From JAOUEA01 sp963825685 (GTDB lineage: Bacteria; Actinomycetota; UBA4738; HRBIN12), in the NCBI GenBank assembly GCA_963825685.1, contig CAWGUD010000027.1, positions 106,294 through 170,293 of the forward strand: a stretch of 64,000 nt of DNA, read 5' to 3'. The translations under genes and the position numbers were made by a program. The notes below the pieces were generated by a model, which saw only the letters and a program-made list of their open reading frames with translations, was not told the origin of the DNA and searched no databases. Shown here one piece after another: positions 1 through 9,856 of this stretch. How positions within the stretch are numbered: the first letter of the stretch is position 1; each line of letters opens with the position of its first letter.

Positions 1-933
1 TCCACCTCGAGGCTGCTGGTCATGCAGGACGTGCAGGGCGGTCCCATCTCGCTGGCGCCCGAGGGCCCCGCTCGCAAGGAAGCCGCGCGTCAGCTGCTCG
101 AGAGCTTCTACAAGCAGATCATGGTCGACGGGTTCTTCCACGCGGACCCGCATCCGGGCAACCTGATGTGGCGCCCGGCCGACGACACGCTCTACCTGCT
201 CGACCTGGGCATGGTGGGCGAGGTCGGTCCCGAGATGCGCGAGCAGATGATGCTGCTGCTGATGGCGTTCTGGCAGGAGGACGTGCCCTTCCTCACCGAC
301 GTCTCGCTGATGCTCGCCGGTGCGATGGACCGCACCGACCTCGACGTCGACGCGTTCGGCGCCGAGATCGGGGAGATGGTGGCGAAGTACCGTACGGCCT
401 CGCTCAGCGACATCCAGCTCGGGCCGATCCTGCAGGAGATGACCGAGATCTCGCTGCGCCACGAGGTGCCCCTGCCGGCCTCGCTCGCGCTCACCGGGAA
501 GGCACTGGCCCAGATGCAGCTCGCGACCGCCGAGCTCGACCCCGACCTCGACCCGTTCGACGTGGCGGGCTCGTTCCTGATGCGGGCGCTCGTGCGCGAC
601 ATGACCACGAAGGCCGATCCGAAGGCGCTCTTCTACCAGGCGCAACGCTTCAAGGTGCGCTTCCATCGGGTGGTGGAGGCCGTCGAGCGACTGATCGGGG
701 CGCGCCCGGGACAGAAGCTCGAGGTGAACTTCCGCGCCGCGACGCTCGAGACCACGATCCGGCGGGCCGGACGACGGCTGGCGCTCGCGCTCACCGCGGG
801 CGCGGCGATCCTCGGTACGGCGCTCACCGCGATCAGCGAGCGCGTGCCCGCGTGGCTGCCCGTGACGTTCGGCATCGGCGCCCTGCTGCTGACGCTCGCC
901 CTCGTGGTCGACCTCGTCCGTCGACGCGACTAG
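1..933 (+). CDS. UbiB/AarF (ABC1) family atypical kinase, 3' part
   Basis: The gene is open from the first base of the window, so only the C-terminal part is present (about 310 codons; residues in front of the first Met at base 22 are in frame). The ABC1/UbiB kinase-like signature is clear: GFFHADPHPGN (catalytic-loop equivalent) followed about 20 residues later by LDLGMVG, the DFG-equivalent metal-binding motif. The last 60 residues hold two hydrophobic segments, which fits the membrane-anchored UbiB group. Family members act as atypical kinases/ATPases linked to quinone or lipid metabolism; the substrate here cannot be told. It converges on the minus-strand sensor operon, with 11 bases between the two stop codons. 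Confidence 0.93.
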   Translation, partial: STSRLLVMQDVQGGPISLAPEGPARKEAARQLLESFYKQIMVDGFFHADPHPGNLMWRPADDTLYLLDLGMVGEVGPEMREQMMLLLMAFWQEDVPFLTDVSLMLAGAMDRTDLDVDAFGAEIGEMVAKYRTASLSDIQLGPILQEMTEISLRHEVPLPASLALTGKALAQMQLATAELDPDLDPFDVAGSFLMRALVRDMTTKADPKALFYQAQRFKVRFHRVVEAVERLIGARPGQKLEVNFRAATLETTIRRAGRRLALALTAGAAILGTALTAISERVPAWLPVTFGIGALLLTLALVVDLVRRRD

Positions 934-944
934 TCTGTGCTGGA

Positions 945-1148
945 CTAGAGATCGAGGTCGACGTCGACCTCGCCGCCCTTGGAGATCATCGTCGTGACCT
1001 CCTCCGCCGGCTGCTCGGCGCCCTTCTTGCGCACCGAGCGCAGCACGACCTTCTCGAGCACGTAGGCCAGGATCGCGAAGCCGAGCCCCACGAGCCATCG
1101 CTCGAACCGGCGGAAGCCCTTCGGCCGCGCGGTGGTTCGAGCGGTCAT
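945..1148 (-). CDS. Small hypothetical membrane protein
   Basis: A 67-residue protein with a basic N-terminus (about 17 residues), one hydrophobic segment around residues 19-37 (WLVGLGFAILAYVLEKVVL) and an acidic tail ending in DVDLDL. Its ATG overlaps the TGA of the preceding histidine kinase gene in an ATGA arrangement, so it is the last, translationally coupled gene of a minus-strand operon that starts at about 8.7 kb. No family is recognised. Coupling to sensor kinases suggests an accessory membrane peptide, but that is inference. Confidence 0.65.
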   Translation of the reverse strand: MTARTTARPKGFRRFERWLVGLGFAILAYVLEKVVLRSVRKKGAEQPAEEVTTMISKGGEVDVDLDL

Positions 1149-3241
1149 CTCGTGGTCCCCTCCTCGACGCGCGCATCCGTGCCGATCGGCAGGCGGCCCC
1201 TCACCGTCGTGCCCGACCCGGGCCGGCTCGTGATCTCGAGCTCGCCGTCGAGCGCGCCGAGGCGGTCCGCGATGCCTTGCAGGCCCGTACCGTAGCCGGT
1301 CGCGCCCGGGTCGAACCCACGGCCGTCGTCGGCGACGGCGAACTCGAGGGAGCCGTTCGCGCGGCCCAGCGACACGGTCGCCCGTGTCGCGTCGGCGTAC
1401 TTCGCCGTGTTCTGCAGCGCTTCCAGCGCCGAGAAGTACACGGCCGCCTCGACCTCTTCTGGGAACCGGTCGACGCCGTCGGCGACGACCTCGACCGGCA
1501 CCGTGGACTTCCGGGCCTGAGCGGTGAGCGCCGCTTCCAGCCCCTTGTCGGCCAGCAGCGGTGGGTAGATGCCTCGGGCGAGGTCGCGCAGGTCCTCGAG
1601 GGCCTCTTGGGTCTCCCCTTCGATCTGGGTGAGCATCTCCGCGGCCTTGGCGGGATCGCGGTCGGTGAGCGACCGAGCCAGGCGCGCCTTGACGGCGAGC
1701 GCGACGAGCTGCTGTTGGGCGCCGTCGTGGATGTTGCGCTCGAGGCGACGACGCTCCCGGTCCTGCGCCGCCACGATCCGCTTCTGCGCCGCGCGGAGGT
1801 CGTCGAAGCGCGCCCTGAGCTCCTCGGTGAGACGGACGTTGCGGAGCACGAGGCCGGCCTGCGAAGCGAGGTCGGAGACCAGCTTGTCGTCGGCGGGTGA
1901 GATCGGGTCGCTCTGCGGCTTGCGCACCGCGAGCGCGCCGAGCAGCTCGCCGGCGTGCTCGACGCGGTACACGCGATCGGCGCCCTCCAACGCGGGCACG
2001 TCCTCTGAGGCGAGCGACACGGCGCCGAGGGGTTCGGCGTCGGCGGGCCAGGTCGCGACGTCACGCAGGTCGTCGTCGACCTTCAGCCAGACGTCGGCTC
2101 GCTCGGCGCCGACACCCTCACCGAGCACGCGAGCCATGCGGGGAAGCAGATCGTCGTCACGGTAGGCATCGCCCACCCGCTCGGCGAAGTCGGCGAGCAC
2201 CTCGTACGGCGTCGCCCTCCGCCCGTAGACGAGCCGGTCGGCGAGCTTCGTGAACCCCGCCCGCACCGGCTGGAACGAGACCGCCACGATCACGGCCGCG
2301 ATCATCGTGAGCAGCGAATCCCCTCGACCGAGCCACGCTCCCACCCCCACGACGACCGAGAGGTAGACGAGGGTCGCGAAGAGCGCGAGCGCCGCATAGA
2401 CGACCGTCCGCTTCACGACGACGTCGAGGTCGTAGAGGTGGAACCGCAGGACCGCGACACCGATCGAGATCGGGAACGCGAGGAACCCCACGCCGCCGAC
2501 GACCGCGGACAGCGTCGCGTCGTCCACGAAGTCGGAGAGGACGATCGCGACGAAGGCCGCGAGCAGCCCGAACGCGACCCACTTGATCTGTTGACGTTCG
2601 ACGCCGCCGGCCCGGCGGAACCGGATGAACACGGACGCGACGGAGACCGCCCACGTCCCGAAGTACAGGACCGCGAAGACGGCGTCGGGGATCGTGAATC
2701 GTCCGAGGGCATCGATGTACAGCGGGTTGTCGAGCACGATCGTGTCGCTCGACGTGCTCACGGTGGAAGTCCCGAGGGTCAGCGCGATGAACAACACGAA
2801 CTGCATCCCGACGATCCACCAGAGGAACGGCTTCCATCGTGGCGACGGAAGGTGCCCGTCGGGGAACAGCAGGGGCAGGAGGAAGAGGACCGGGAGGATC
2901 CCGAACAGCCACCCGAGGCCCGACAACAGGCCGAAGAGCTGGGTCATGAGGCCGGAGTCGCCACGCTCGAAGAGCCACGTGGCGAGCTCGCCGGACGTGA
3001 ACGACATCGCCGTCGTGAAGCATCCCCAGAGCAGGAGGAGACCGATCGCGTTCCTCCGGTCACGGGTGACGATCGTCGCGCCGACCGCCCCGAACATCGA
3101 GAACGCGATGATGTACGGGACCTGAGCCCCCATCGGTTCGTCGTTCGCAGCGACGAGCACGGTTCCGACGACCGCGATCGCGATGAAGGCCGCGAGGACG
3201 AACCATGGCCACGTCACTCGGCGATCGTCAGGCGTGATCAT
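1145..3241 (-). CDS. Membrane sensor histidine kinase (HisKA_3/NarL-LiaS class), paralogue 1
   Basis: A 698-residue intact sensor kinase. Residues 1 to about 330 contain eight or so hydrophobic segments, with the loop motif LFPDGHLPSPRW shared by most paralogues here, then LYDLDVVVKRTVVYA and a linker containing RRATPYEVLADF. A GAF-like region (about 365-480) precedes the dimerisation box RNIHDGAQQQLVAL with the phospho-accepting His at about residue 505, then a HATPase_c domain (DDGRGFDP, GYGTGLQGIADRLG). The ATG overlaps the TGA of the upstream paralogue (ATGA), and its own stop overlaps the next gene. The only kinase of the minus-strand trio with an uninterrupted frame. The ligand is unknown; the partner is likely one of the regulators at 7.4-9.4 kb. 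Confidence 0.92.
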   Translation of the reverse strand: MITPDDRRVTWPWFVLAAFIAIAVVGTVLVAANDEPMGAQVPYIIAFSMFGAVGATIVTRDRRNAIGLLLLWGCFTTAMSFTSGELATWLFERGDSGLMTQLFGLLSGLGWLFGILPVLFLLPLLFPDGHLPSPRWKPFLWWIVGMQFVLFIALTLGTSTVSTSSDTIVLDNPLYIDALGRFTIPDAVFAVLYFGTWAVSVASVFIRFRRAGGVERQQIKWVAFGLLAAFVAIVLSDFVDDATLSAVVGGVGFLAFPISIGVAVLRFHLYDLDVVVKRTVVYAALALFATLVYLSVVVGVGAWLGRGDSLLTMIAAVIVAVSFQPVRAGFTKLADRLVYGRRATPYEVLADFAERVGDAYRDDDLLPRMARVLGEGVGAERADVWLKVDDDLRDVATWPADAEPLGAVSLASEDVPALEGADRVYRVEHAGELLGALAVRKPQSDPISPADDKLVSDLASQAGLVLRNVRLTEELRARFDDLRAAQKRIVAAQDRERRRLERNIHDGAQQQLVALAVKARLARSLTDRDPAKAAEMLTQIEGETQEALEDLRDLARGIYPPLLADKGLEAALTAQARKSTVPVEVVADGVDRFPEEVEAAVYFSALEALQNTAKYADATRATVSLGRANGSLEFAVADDGRGFDPGATGYGTGLQGIADRLGALDGELEITSRPGSGTTVRGRLPIGTDARVEEGTTR

Positions 3242-5333
3242 GACGCCGGCACCGGGACGCTGCCGCTGAGGGTCGCGCCGGCCCCCGGCTCGCTCGTGAT
3301 CTCGACACGACCGTCGAGCGCACCGAGGCGGTCGGCGATGCCCTGCAGGCCCGTGCCGTATCCGGTCTCGGAGGGATCGAAGCCCCGGCCGTCGTCGTGC
3401 ACGCGGAACCGCAGCTCTCCGTTCGAGCGTTCGAACGACACGCTGGCGGAGGTCGCCTGGGCGTACTTCGCGACGTTCTGCAGCCCCTCGAGCACCGAGA
3501 AGTACACGGCCGCCTCGACGTCCTGGGGCAGGCGGTCGACGCCGTCGGCCTCGACCGTCACGGGGATCGGCGACTTCCTCGCCTGGGCCTCGAGCGCCGC
3601 GGCGAGCCCCTTGTCGGCCAGCAGCGGCGGGTAGATGCCCCGCGCGAGGTCGCGCAGGTCCTCGAGGGCGCCCTGGGTCTCGCTCTCGATCTGCGCCAGC
3701 ATCTCGACGGCCTTCGCAGGGTCGCGTTCGGTCAGAGTGCGGGCCAGACGGGCCTTCACGGCGAGCGCGACGAGCTGCTGCTGGGCGCCGTCGTGGATGT
3801 TCCGTTCGAGCTTGCGACGCTCGTCGTCCTGCGCGGCGACGAGCCGCTTCTGGGCCGCGCGCAGGTCGTCGAGACGCGCCCGCAGCTCCTCGGTCAGTCG
3901 CACGTTGCTCAGCACGAGCCCGGCCTGCGCCGCCAGGTCGCGCACGAGCTTCTCCTTGGTCGGGTCCATCGGATCGTTCGCGGGCATGGCCACCGACAAC
4001 GCCCCGAGCTCGTCGCCCGTGTGGAGCACGTCGGCGCGGAAGTCGTCGGTTCCGGCGAGGATCGGTGTCGGCCGGCCACGTCGCGACCGGACGGAGCTCG
4101 CCCTCGACGCGGAGCCAGACCACCGCTCGTTCAGCGCCGACGCCTTCTCCGAGGACGCGGGCGAGGCGAGGCAGCACGTCGTCGGAGGAGTAGGTCCCCG
4201 CGAGCTGGCCGCCGAACGTGGTCATCACCTCGTAGGGCGTCGCCCGCTCGCCGTAGACGACGCGATCCGCGACGTGTCGAGCCCGCGCCCGCAGTGGCTG
4301 GAAGACCAGCGCCACGATGGCCGCCGCCAAGGCCGAGAGGAGCGGGCTGCGCTGCCCGCCGACGAGCGCACCGACGCCGGCCACGACGGCGACGTACACG
4401 AACGCGATGAACGCGACGACGACCGCGATCACGACGGTCTTGCGGATCACGAAGTCGATGTCGTACAGGCGGTAGCGCAGCACCGCGATGCCGATCGTGA
4501 TCGGGATCAGGAGGAACGTCATCACGGCGACCGTGCCGAAGATGTCTCCTAAGCGCGATCCCTCCTCGGACCCGAGGATCGGCCTGCGGCACGAACGCCA
4601 TGACGTAGGTGAAGGCGATCACGCCGGCCGCCCAGGCGAGCCATCGGAGCTGCCGCCGCTGCACCGGATCCGTGGTCCGCCTCAGGCGCCCGATCACGGC
4701 GACCGCGCCCCCGACGATCGTGAGCGGCGCGAACACCACGAGCGCCACGAGAGCGTCGGCGTATGGGTCGAGCGCCGGCACGGTGAGCGGGTTCTCGAGC
4801 TGCGGCAGGCCGTAGTCGGCTCCCTGGTCCGGCGAGACGAGGATCAGGAGGAAGAGGAGCGTGAGGCCAACCCCGCACGCGCGCGCGAACCATCGCCACC
4901 TGCGGGACGGCAGGTGCCCGTCAGGGAAGAGGAGCAACAGGAATCCGCAGAGCCCGATGAACGCGACCCACGACGGAGACTCGATCGCGAGCGCCAGCCC
5001 CGCGCCGGGCAGCTCACCGTCACGGGTGATCGTGGCGTACCGCGCGTACGGAGCGCCCGGGCTCATGACGAACGCCATGCCGATCGCGATCATCAGCCAC
5101 CCGAGGACGTTGCGGGGACGCTTCGTCACCAGCACGAGTCCGACCGCCGGGAAGACGAGGAGCAGCACGTCGAACGCCGTGCCCGTCTCGAGATCGGACC
5201 TGGCACCCGCGTTCGCCGCGTTGAGGAAAGCCCTCACGATGACTCCAAGCACGACCAACCCGACGAGGACCGACGCGAGGATCCGCAGCCGACGGTCGCG
5301 ACGCTGCTCGGAGGGAACGTCAGACGCGGACAT
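3238..5333 (-). CDS. Membrane sensor histidine kinase, paralogue 2 (two frame breaks)
   Basis: Same architecture as its neighbours: N-terminal membrane region starting MSASDVPSEQRRDRR with LFPDGHLPSRRW, the LRYRLYDIDFVIRKT segment, GAF-like region, RNIHDGAQQQLVAL box, and HATPase_c ending SGSVPVPAS. Reconstructed length is about 698 residues, matching the intact paralogue. The frame changes near 4575 (after FVPQAD, resuming at EEGSRLGDIFG) and near 4060 (after PADTDP, resuming at TDDFRADVLHTG). The stop overlaps the next gene's ATG. Homology continues directly across each break with no loss of conserved residues, so one-base assembly errors are more likely than decay. The start at 5333 follows the end of paralogue 3 closely. 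Confidence 0.85.
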
Positions 5334-7412
5334 CCGACACCTCGGGAGCCGCGTCGCGTGCTTTCGTCGATCGCCACCGGGACGCTGCCGCTGAGGGTCG
5401 CGCCGGCTCCCCGGCTCGCTCGTGACCTCGAGCCGGCCGTCGAGCGCGCCGAGCCGGTCGGCGATGCCCTGCAGTCCCGTGCCGTACCCGGTCGCGCGAG
5501 GATCGAAGCCACGACCGTCGTCGCGCACGGCGAACCGCACCTCTCCCGGCCGCCTCGTCGAGCGACACGTCCGACCGTGCTCGCCTGCCGCGTACTTCGC
5601 GACGTTCTGGAGCGCCTCGAGCACCGAGAAGTACACGGCCGTCTCGATCTCCTGCGGGAGGCGGCCGACGCCGTCGGATCGGACCGTCACCGGGACCGTC
5701 GACTTCCGCGACTGGGCCTCGAGGGCGGCCACCAGCCCCTTGTCGGCGAGCAGCGGTGGGTAGATGCCGCGGGCGAGGTCGCGGAGGTCGTCGAGGGCCG
5801 CTCCCGTGTCGACCTGGAGCGCGGCGACCATCTCCTTGGCCTTGGCGGGGTCGCGATCGATCAGCTGTTCCACGAGGCGCTGACGGACCTGGAGCGCGAC
5901 GAGCTGCTGCTGGGCGCCGTCGTGGATGTTGCGCTCGAGCCTGCGGCGCTCCCCGTCCTGCGCCGTCACCAGGCGTTTCTGCGCCGCCTGCAGATCGGCC
6001 AGGCGCGCGCGGAGCTGCTGGGTCAGTCGCTCGTTCCGCAGCACGAGCCCGGCCTGGGCGGCCAGGTCCTGCACGAGCTGTTCGCGCGTCTGGTCGATCG
6101 GGTCGCTGGCCGGCATCGACACGGCGAGCGCGCCGAGCACCTGCCCCTGGTGCCGGACCTCCACCACGAGGTCATCGGCGGCCTCGGGAGCGTCGGGCGG
6201 CCAGGTCGCGACCGTTCGGAGCCCGTCATCCACGATCATGCGCACCTCGGCACGCTCGGCGCCCACGCCCTCGCCGAGCACGCGCGCCAGTCGGGGAAGC
6301 ACGTCGTCGGAGGAGTAGGTGCCGGCGAGCTGGTCGCCGAACGTCGCGACCACCTCGTACGGCGTCGCGCGCTTGCCGTAGACGATGCGGTCGGCGAACC
6401 TGCGCGGCCCGCGCCCGCACCGGTTGGAACACGAGGGCCACGATGCCCGCCGCGAGCGCCGACAGGAGCGGAGAGCCGCGTCGAGCCCACCAGGGCGCCG
6501 ACGCCGGCCACCACGCCGACGTAGACGAGCGCGATGAACGCCACCACGATCGCGATCACGACGGTCTTGCGGATCACGACGTCGATGTCGTAGAGGCGGT
6601 AGCGCAGGATGGCGAGCCCGGTCGCGACGGGGATCAACATGAAGCTCATCGCGCCGATCGTCTGGATCGCCCCACCCCACCCCTCGTCGTTCCCGAGGCC
6701 GGGGAGGAACGAGAGCAGGAAGAACAGGGCCATCACCGACGCGGCGTACGTGAGCCACCGGATCTGATGCCGGACGACGTCGTCGGTCGTGCGACGCATG
6801 CGGACGACCAGCGAGACGAAGCCGCCCACCACGAGGAGCGGCGCCGAGAACAGGAGCACCCCGAAGCACGTCGAGCACCGGACCGAGCGCCTCGATCCCG
6901 ATCGGGTTCGCGATCTCGGGGTGGCCGCAGTCGGCGAAGTCACCCGGGTAGAACCAGATGGCGAGGAACACGAGGGTCATCCCGACGCCACAGAGCCACG
7001 CGAACCATCGCCAGCGCGGCGAGGGCAGGTGCCCGTCGGGGAACAGCAGGAGGAGGAAGCCGGAGATCGCGATGAACGGCACCCAGCCGGGTCCGCCGAT
7101 CGCGAAGGCCAGGGGAGCGAACGGCAGGTCGTGCTCGACCGCGTAGCACGCCGTACGCCTGGACACGGGCCGAGGATCGCAGCGAAGACGCCCATGCCGA
7201 CCATCAGCCATGCGAGGAGCGCGTCGGGCCGGCGCGCGAGCACGAAGAAGCCGACGGCGGGGAACGACAACAGCAAGAGCGGAGAACACGACCTCTCCGT
7301 ACGCCCCCGCGGCGGTCTCGAGGGCGATCGTAGCGTCGCCCCGACGACCACGATACGAGGTCGCCGCGGGCCACCGCAGGCGCCGATCGCTACCGACGTT
7401 CGGGAACCTCAT
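5320..7412 (-). CDS. Membrane sensor histidine kinase, paralogue 3 (many frame breaks)
   Basis: Starts MRFPNVGSDRR, its ATG overlapping the TGA of the response regulator-cyclase gene. All family landmarks are present but spread over three frames: LLLLSFPAVGFFVLARRPD, LFPDGHLPSPRW, LRYRLYDIDVVIRKT, RIVYGKRATPYEV, RNIHDGAQQQLVAL, and DDGRGFDP. Apparent breaks lie near 7276, 7145-7170 (several), 6868, 6470, 6415, 5550-5590 (a compensating pair) and 5410. Rejoining the pieces gives about 697 residues like its neighbours. The exact C-terminus is uncertain; one frame ends at 5320 with a plausible tail. The density of breaks could mean either a decaying gene or a poorly polished stretch of a tandem paralogue array; the intact motifs favour the latter. 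Confidence 0.75.
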
Positions 7413-8695
7413 CGGTCGTCCCCCGTGACGCGGAAGACCTCCACCGGTTCCTCGCGGCCCTTCACCTGGTGCATGCCGATCGGCTCGCACGCGATGCCGT
7501 CCGAGGCAGCCACCGTGGTGGCCGTCGCGACGATCTCGCCGCCGGCCGCCTCGTTCTGCAGCCGCGAGGCGATGTTCACGGCGTCGCCCACGACCGTGTA
7601 CTCGAGCCGCCCGCCACCGCCCACCGTGCCCGCGATCACGCGACCGGTGTTCACCCCGATCCCGACGCCCATCTCGGGCAGGTCCACGACGTCCCAGCCG
7701 TCCGCGTTCAGCTCGGACTGGCGTTGCTGCATCGCGATCGCACATCGCAGCGCGCGTTCGGCGTGGTCGGGCAAGGGCTCGGGTGCGCCGAAGACCGCCA
7801 TCACCGCGTCGCCCTGGAACTTGTCGATCGTGCCGCCGTGCGCGGCCACGACCTCGGCCATCGCCTCGAGGTGTCGGCCCACGACCGCCGCCACGTCGCG
7901 CGCCTCGAGCCGCTCGGCGATCGTCGAGAAGCCGCGGATGTCGCTGAACAGGACGGTCACCTCGACCTCCTGCGGCTCGATCGCGCTCTCGGGGTGGGAG
8001 GCGAGCCGCTCGGCGAGCTGCTGCGGCACGAAGCTCGCGAGCGTGTTGCGCGAGACGGTCTGCTCGACGACCGCCGAGTGCAACCGCTTGAACTCGTCGA
8101 CCAGGCCCGCCGAGCCCTCACCTCCCGCCATGCCGCGGAACAGTTCGGTCACCTGACGGTCGACGGCCTCCTGGGTCGTGCCGAGCGCGGCGGCGATCTC
8201 CTCGTACCCGAGGCCCTTGGCCATCATGTCGAGCAGCTCGCGGTCACGCTCGGCGGCCTCGGTGCGCCCGGAGAGCCGCTCGGCGATCGTCGGATCGACG
8301 GTGCTGCCACCCGCGTGCACCTCGCGGATCGCGCGCGCGAGCTCGTCGCCCTGGGCGATGCGATCCTTCAGGAGGTACGCGAGCCCGCTGTGGCCGCGGC
8401 CGAGCAGCGCGATCGCGTACTCCTCGTCGTCGTGGGCGCTCAGCACCACGACCCCGGTGTCCGGGTGCTGCTCGCGGATCGCGTGTGCGCAATCGATGCC
8501 CTCCAGCTGGAAGCTCGGCGGCATCTTGATGTCGGTCACGACCACGTCGGGCACGTGGTCGGACGCGGCAGCCAGCAGCGACGGTGCGTCCTCGGCGACC
8601 CCGACCACCTCGATGTCGTCGTAGGAGTCGAGCAGGGCGCGCACGCCCTCTCGGACCAGCACGTTGTCTTCGCCCAGGACGACCGTGATGCTCAC
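7409..8695 (-). CDS. Response regulator fused to class III adenylate/guanylate cyclase
   Basis: 428 residues, GTG start. Residues 1-125 are a receiver domain with acidic pocket ED at 9-10 and phospho-acceptor Asp55 (VVVTDIKMPP). Residues about 150-195 resemble a LuxR-type helix-turn-helix (LLDMMAKGLGYEEIAAALG), possibly degenerate. Residues about 230-428 form a class III cyclase: first metal Asp in VLFSDIRGFS, second in GDAVMAVFG, substrate Lys in DKFQGD, and YTVVGDAVNIASR with the Asn and Arg of the catalytic centre. The Thr where mammalian enzymes have Asp suggests class IIIb, which normally makes cAMP. First gene of the operon with three histidine kinases, so phosphorylation probably controls nucleotide synthesis. 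Transcribed divergently from the NarL-type regulator. Confidence 0.93.
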   Translation of the reverse strand: MSITVVLGEDNVLVREGVRALLDSYDDIEVVGVAEDAPSLLAAASDHVPDVVVTDIKMPPSFQLEGIDCAHAIREQHPDTGVVVLSAHDDEEYAIALLGRGHSGLAYLLKDRIAQGDELARAIREVHAGGSTVDPTIAERLSGRTEAAERDRELLDMMAKGLGYEEIAAALGTTQEAVDRQVTELFRGMAGGEGSAGLVDEFKRLHSAVVEQTVSRNTLASFVPQQLAERLASHPESAIEPQEVEVTVLFSDIRGFSTIAERLEARDVAAVVGRHLEAMAEVVAAHGGTIDKFQGDAVMAVFGAPEPLPDHAERALRCAIAMQQRQSELNADGWDVVDLPEMGVGIGVNTGRVIAGTVGGGGRLEYTVVGDAVNIASRLQNEAAGGEIVATATTVAASDGIACEPIGMHQVKGREEPVEVFRVTGDDR

Positions 8696-8727
8696 GCCGT
8701 TCGCCTTCCCGTCGGGGGGTGCCCGTG

Positions 8728-8733
8728 TACCAT
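8728..8733 (+). promoter_or_regulatory. Candidate -10 box (TACCAT), leaderless arrangement
   Basis: TACCAT preceded by TG, about 6 bases before the ATG of the NarL-type regulator and inside the 44-base divergent gap. No Shine-Dalgarno sequence is visible, so the transcript may start at or beside the ATG. Confidence 0.35.
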
Positions 8734-8739
8734 CCGCGC

Positions 8740-9408
8740 ATGCTGCGCGTGGTCTTCGCGGAGGACAACTACCTGGTTCGCGAGGGCACCGTCGCCCTGC
8801 TCTCCGGCGTCGACGACGTCGAGGTCGTCGGCACGGCCGAAGCCTACGACGAGCTCATCGCCGCGGTCGAGACGCACGCTCCCGACGCGGTGCTCACCGA
8901 CATCCGCATGCCCCCGACCGGCACCGACGAGGGCATCCGCGCGGCGAAGGCGATCAGGGCCGTGCACCCGGACGTGGGGGTCGTGGTGCTCTCGCAGTTC
9001 GCCGACGAGGAGTACGCCTACGACCTGTTGAAGGACGGCGCGGAAGGACTCGGCTACCTGCTGAAGGAGCGGGTGGCCGACGTCGACGAGGTCGTGCGCG
9101 CGCTCAACGAGGTCGCGCGTGGCGGCAGCGTGCTCGACCCGAAGGTCGTCGAGTCGCTCGTCGCCGCGAAGGATCGCATGGCGCACTCCCCGCTCGCGTC
9201 GCTGACGGACCGCGAGCGCGAGGTGCTGAGCCACATGGCCCAGGGCGAGAACAACGCGGCGATCGCGAAGTCGCTGTTCCTCACCGAGCGTGCCGTCGAG
9301 AAGCACATCAACTCGCTGTTCCACAAGCTCGACCTCACCGAGGAGCCTGACGTGCACCGGCGCGTGATGGCGGTCCTGGCCTTCCTTCGGGAGACCGAAC
9401 AGGCGTAG
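8740..9408 (+). CDS. NarL/FixJ family response regulator
   Basis: 222 residues starting MLRVVFAEDNYLV. The receiver domain has the acidic pair at 8-9 and Asp54 in VLTDIRMPP; its insertion after the Asp (PPTGTDEGI) resembles that of the receiver-cyclase protein, so the two receivers are related. Residues about 155-215 are a canonical LuxR-type helix-turn-helix (LTDREREVLSHMAQGENNAAIAKSLF followed by TERAVEKHINSLFHKL, split by the turn). An in-frame GTG seven codons upstream (about 8719) is possible but would add residues in front of the conserved receiver start. It is the obvious DNA-binding output for the HisKA_3 kinases on either side. Confidence 0.93.
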   Translation: MLRVVFAEDNYLVREGTVALLSGVDDVEVVGTAEAYDELIAAVETHAPDAVLTDIRMPPTGTDEGIRAAKAIRAVHPDVGVVVLSQFADEEYAYDLLKDGAEGLGYLLKERVADVDEVVRALNEVARGGSVLDPKVVESLVAAKDRMAHSPLASLTDREREVLSHMAQGENNAAIAKSLFLTERAVEKHINSLFHKLDLTEEPDVHRRVMAVLAFLRETEQA

Positions 9409-9471
9409 GCTCGCACCGCCCGCAGCCACGGCCCGTGCTCGACCATCGGGCCACGATCGACGGAGGGTGCG

Positions 9472-9855
9472 ATGAGTGGACGTGAGACGGTCGAGGCCCT
9501 CGTGGCCACCCTGAACGCCCGCAACGTGCCCGGCATGGACGACCTCTTCCACGAGGACGCCGTGATGGAGTGGCCGCAGTCGGGCGAGCGCATCGTGGGG
9601 GGCGACAACCGGCGGGGCGTCTACAACGCGTTCCCGGCGCTGCCGACGATCACGCCGCGACGCATCGTCGGCGAGGGCGACCTGTGGATCGCGGAGTCCA
9701 CGCTCGACTACGGCGGCGGAGCCGTCTACCAGGCGGTGTTCATCTTCGAGATGCGCGACGGGAAGATCGCGAAGGAGACCGCGTACTGGGCCGAGCCGTT
9801 CCCCGCGCCCGACTGGCGGGCCGCCTGGGTCGAACAGATGGACGGAGCTGGAAGG
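9472..9855 (+). CDS. SnoaL-like / NTF2-fold protein
   Basis: Starts MSGRETVEALVATLNARN after a good GGAGG ribosome-binding site. The roughly 125-residue protein matches the SnoaL_2-like cone fold: an early FHEDAVMEWPQSGERIVG segment and a closing FEMRDGKIAKETAYWAEPF segment, ending about WRAAWVEQMDG. Such proteins are cyclases, isomerases or unknowns; no substrate can be inferred. The reading frame has no stop at the expected place and runs on antisense through the UspA gene to 10269, so a missing base near 9845 probably hides the true stop. The end given here is an estimate. Confidence 0.7.
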
Positions 9856-9856
9856 C

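Noticed and set aside
1145..4525. One 1126-residue minus-strand protein
   Set aside because: Its first third is the middle of paralogue 2, then out-of-frame Arg-rich sequence, then the complete paralogue 1 beginning at a coupled ATG; the join results from a frame break.
4131..7745. One 1204-residue minus-strand protein
   Set aside because: Merges out-of-frame receiver-cyclase sequence with pieces of kinase paralogues 2 and 3.
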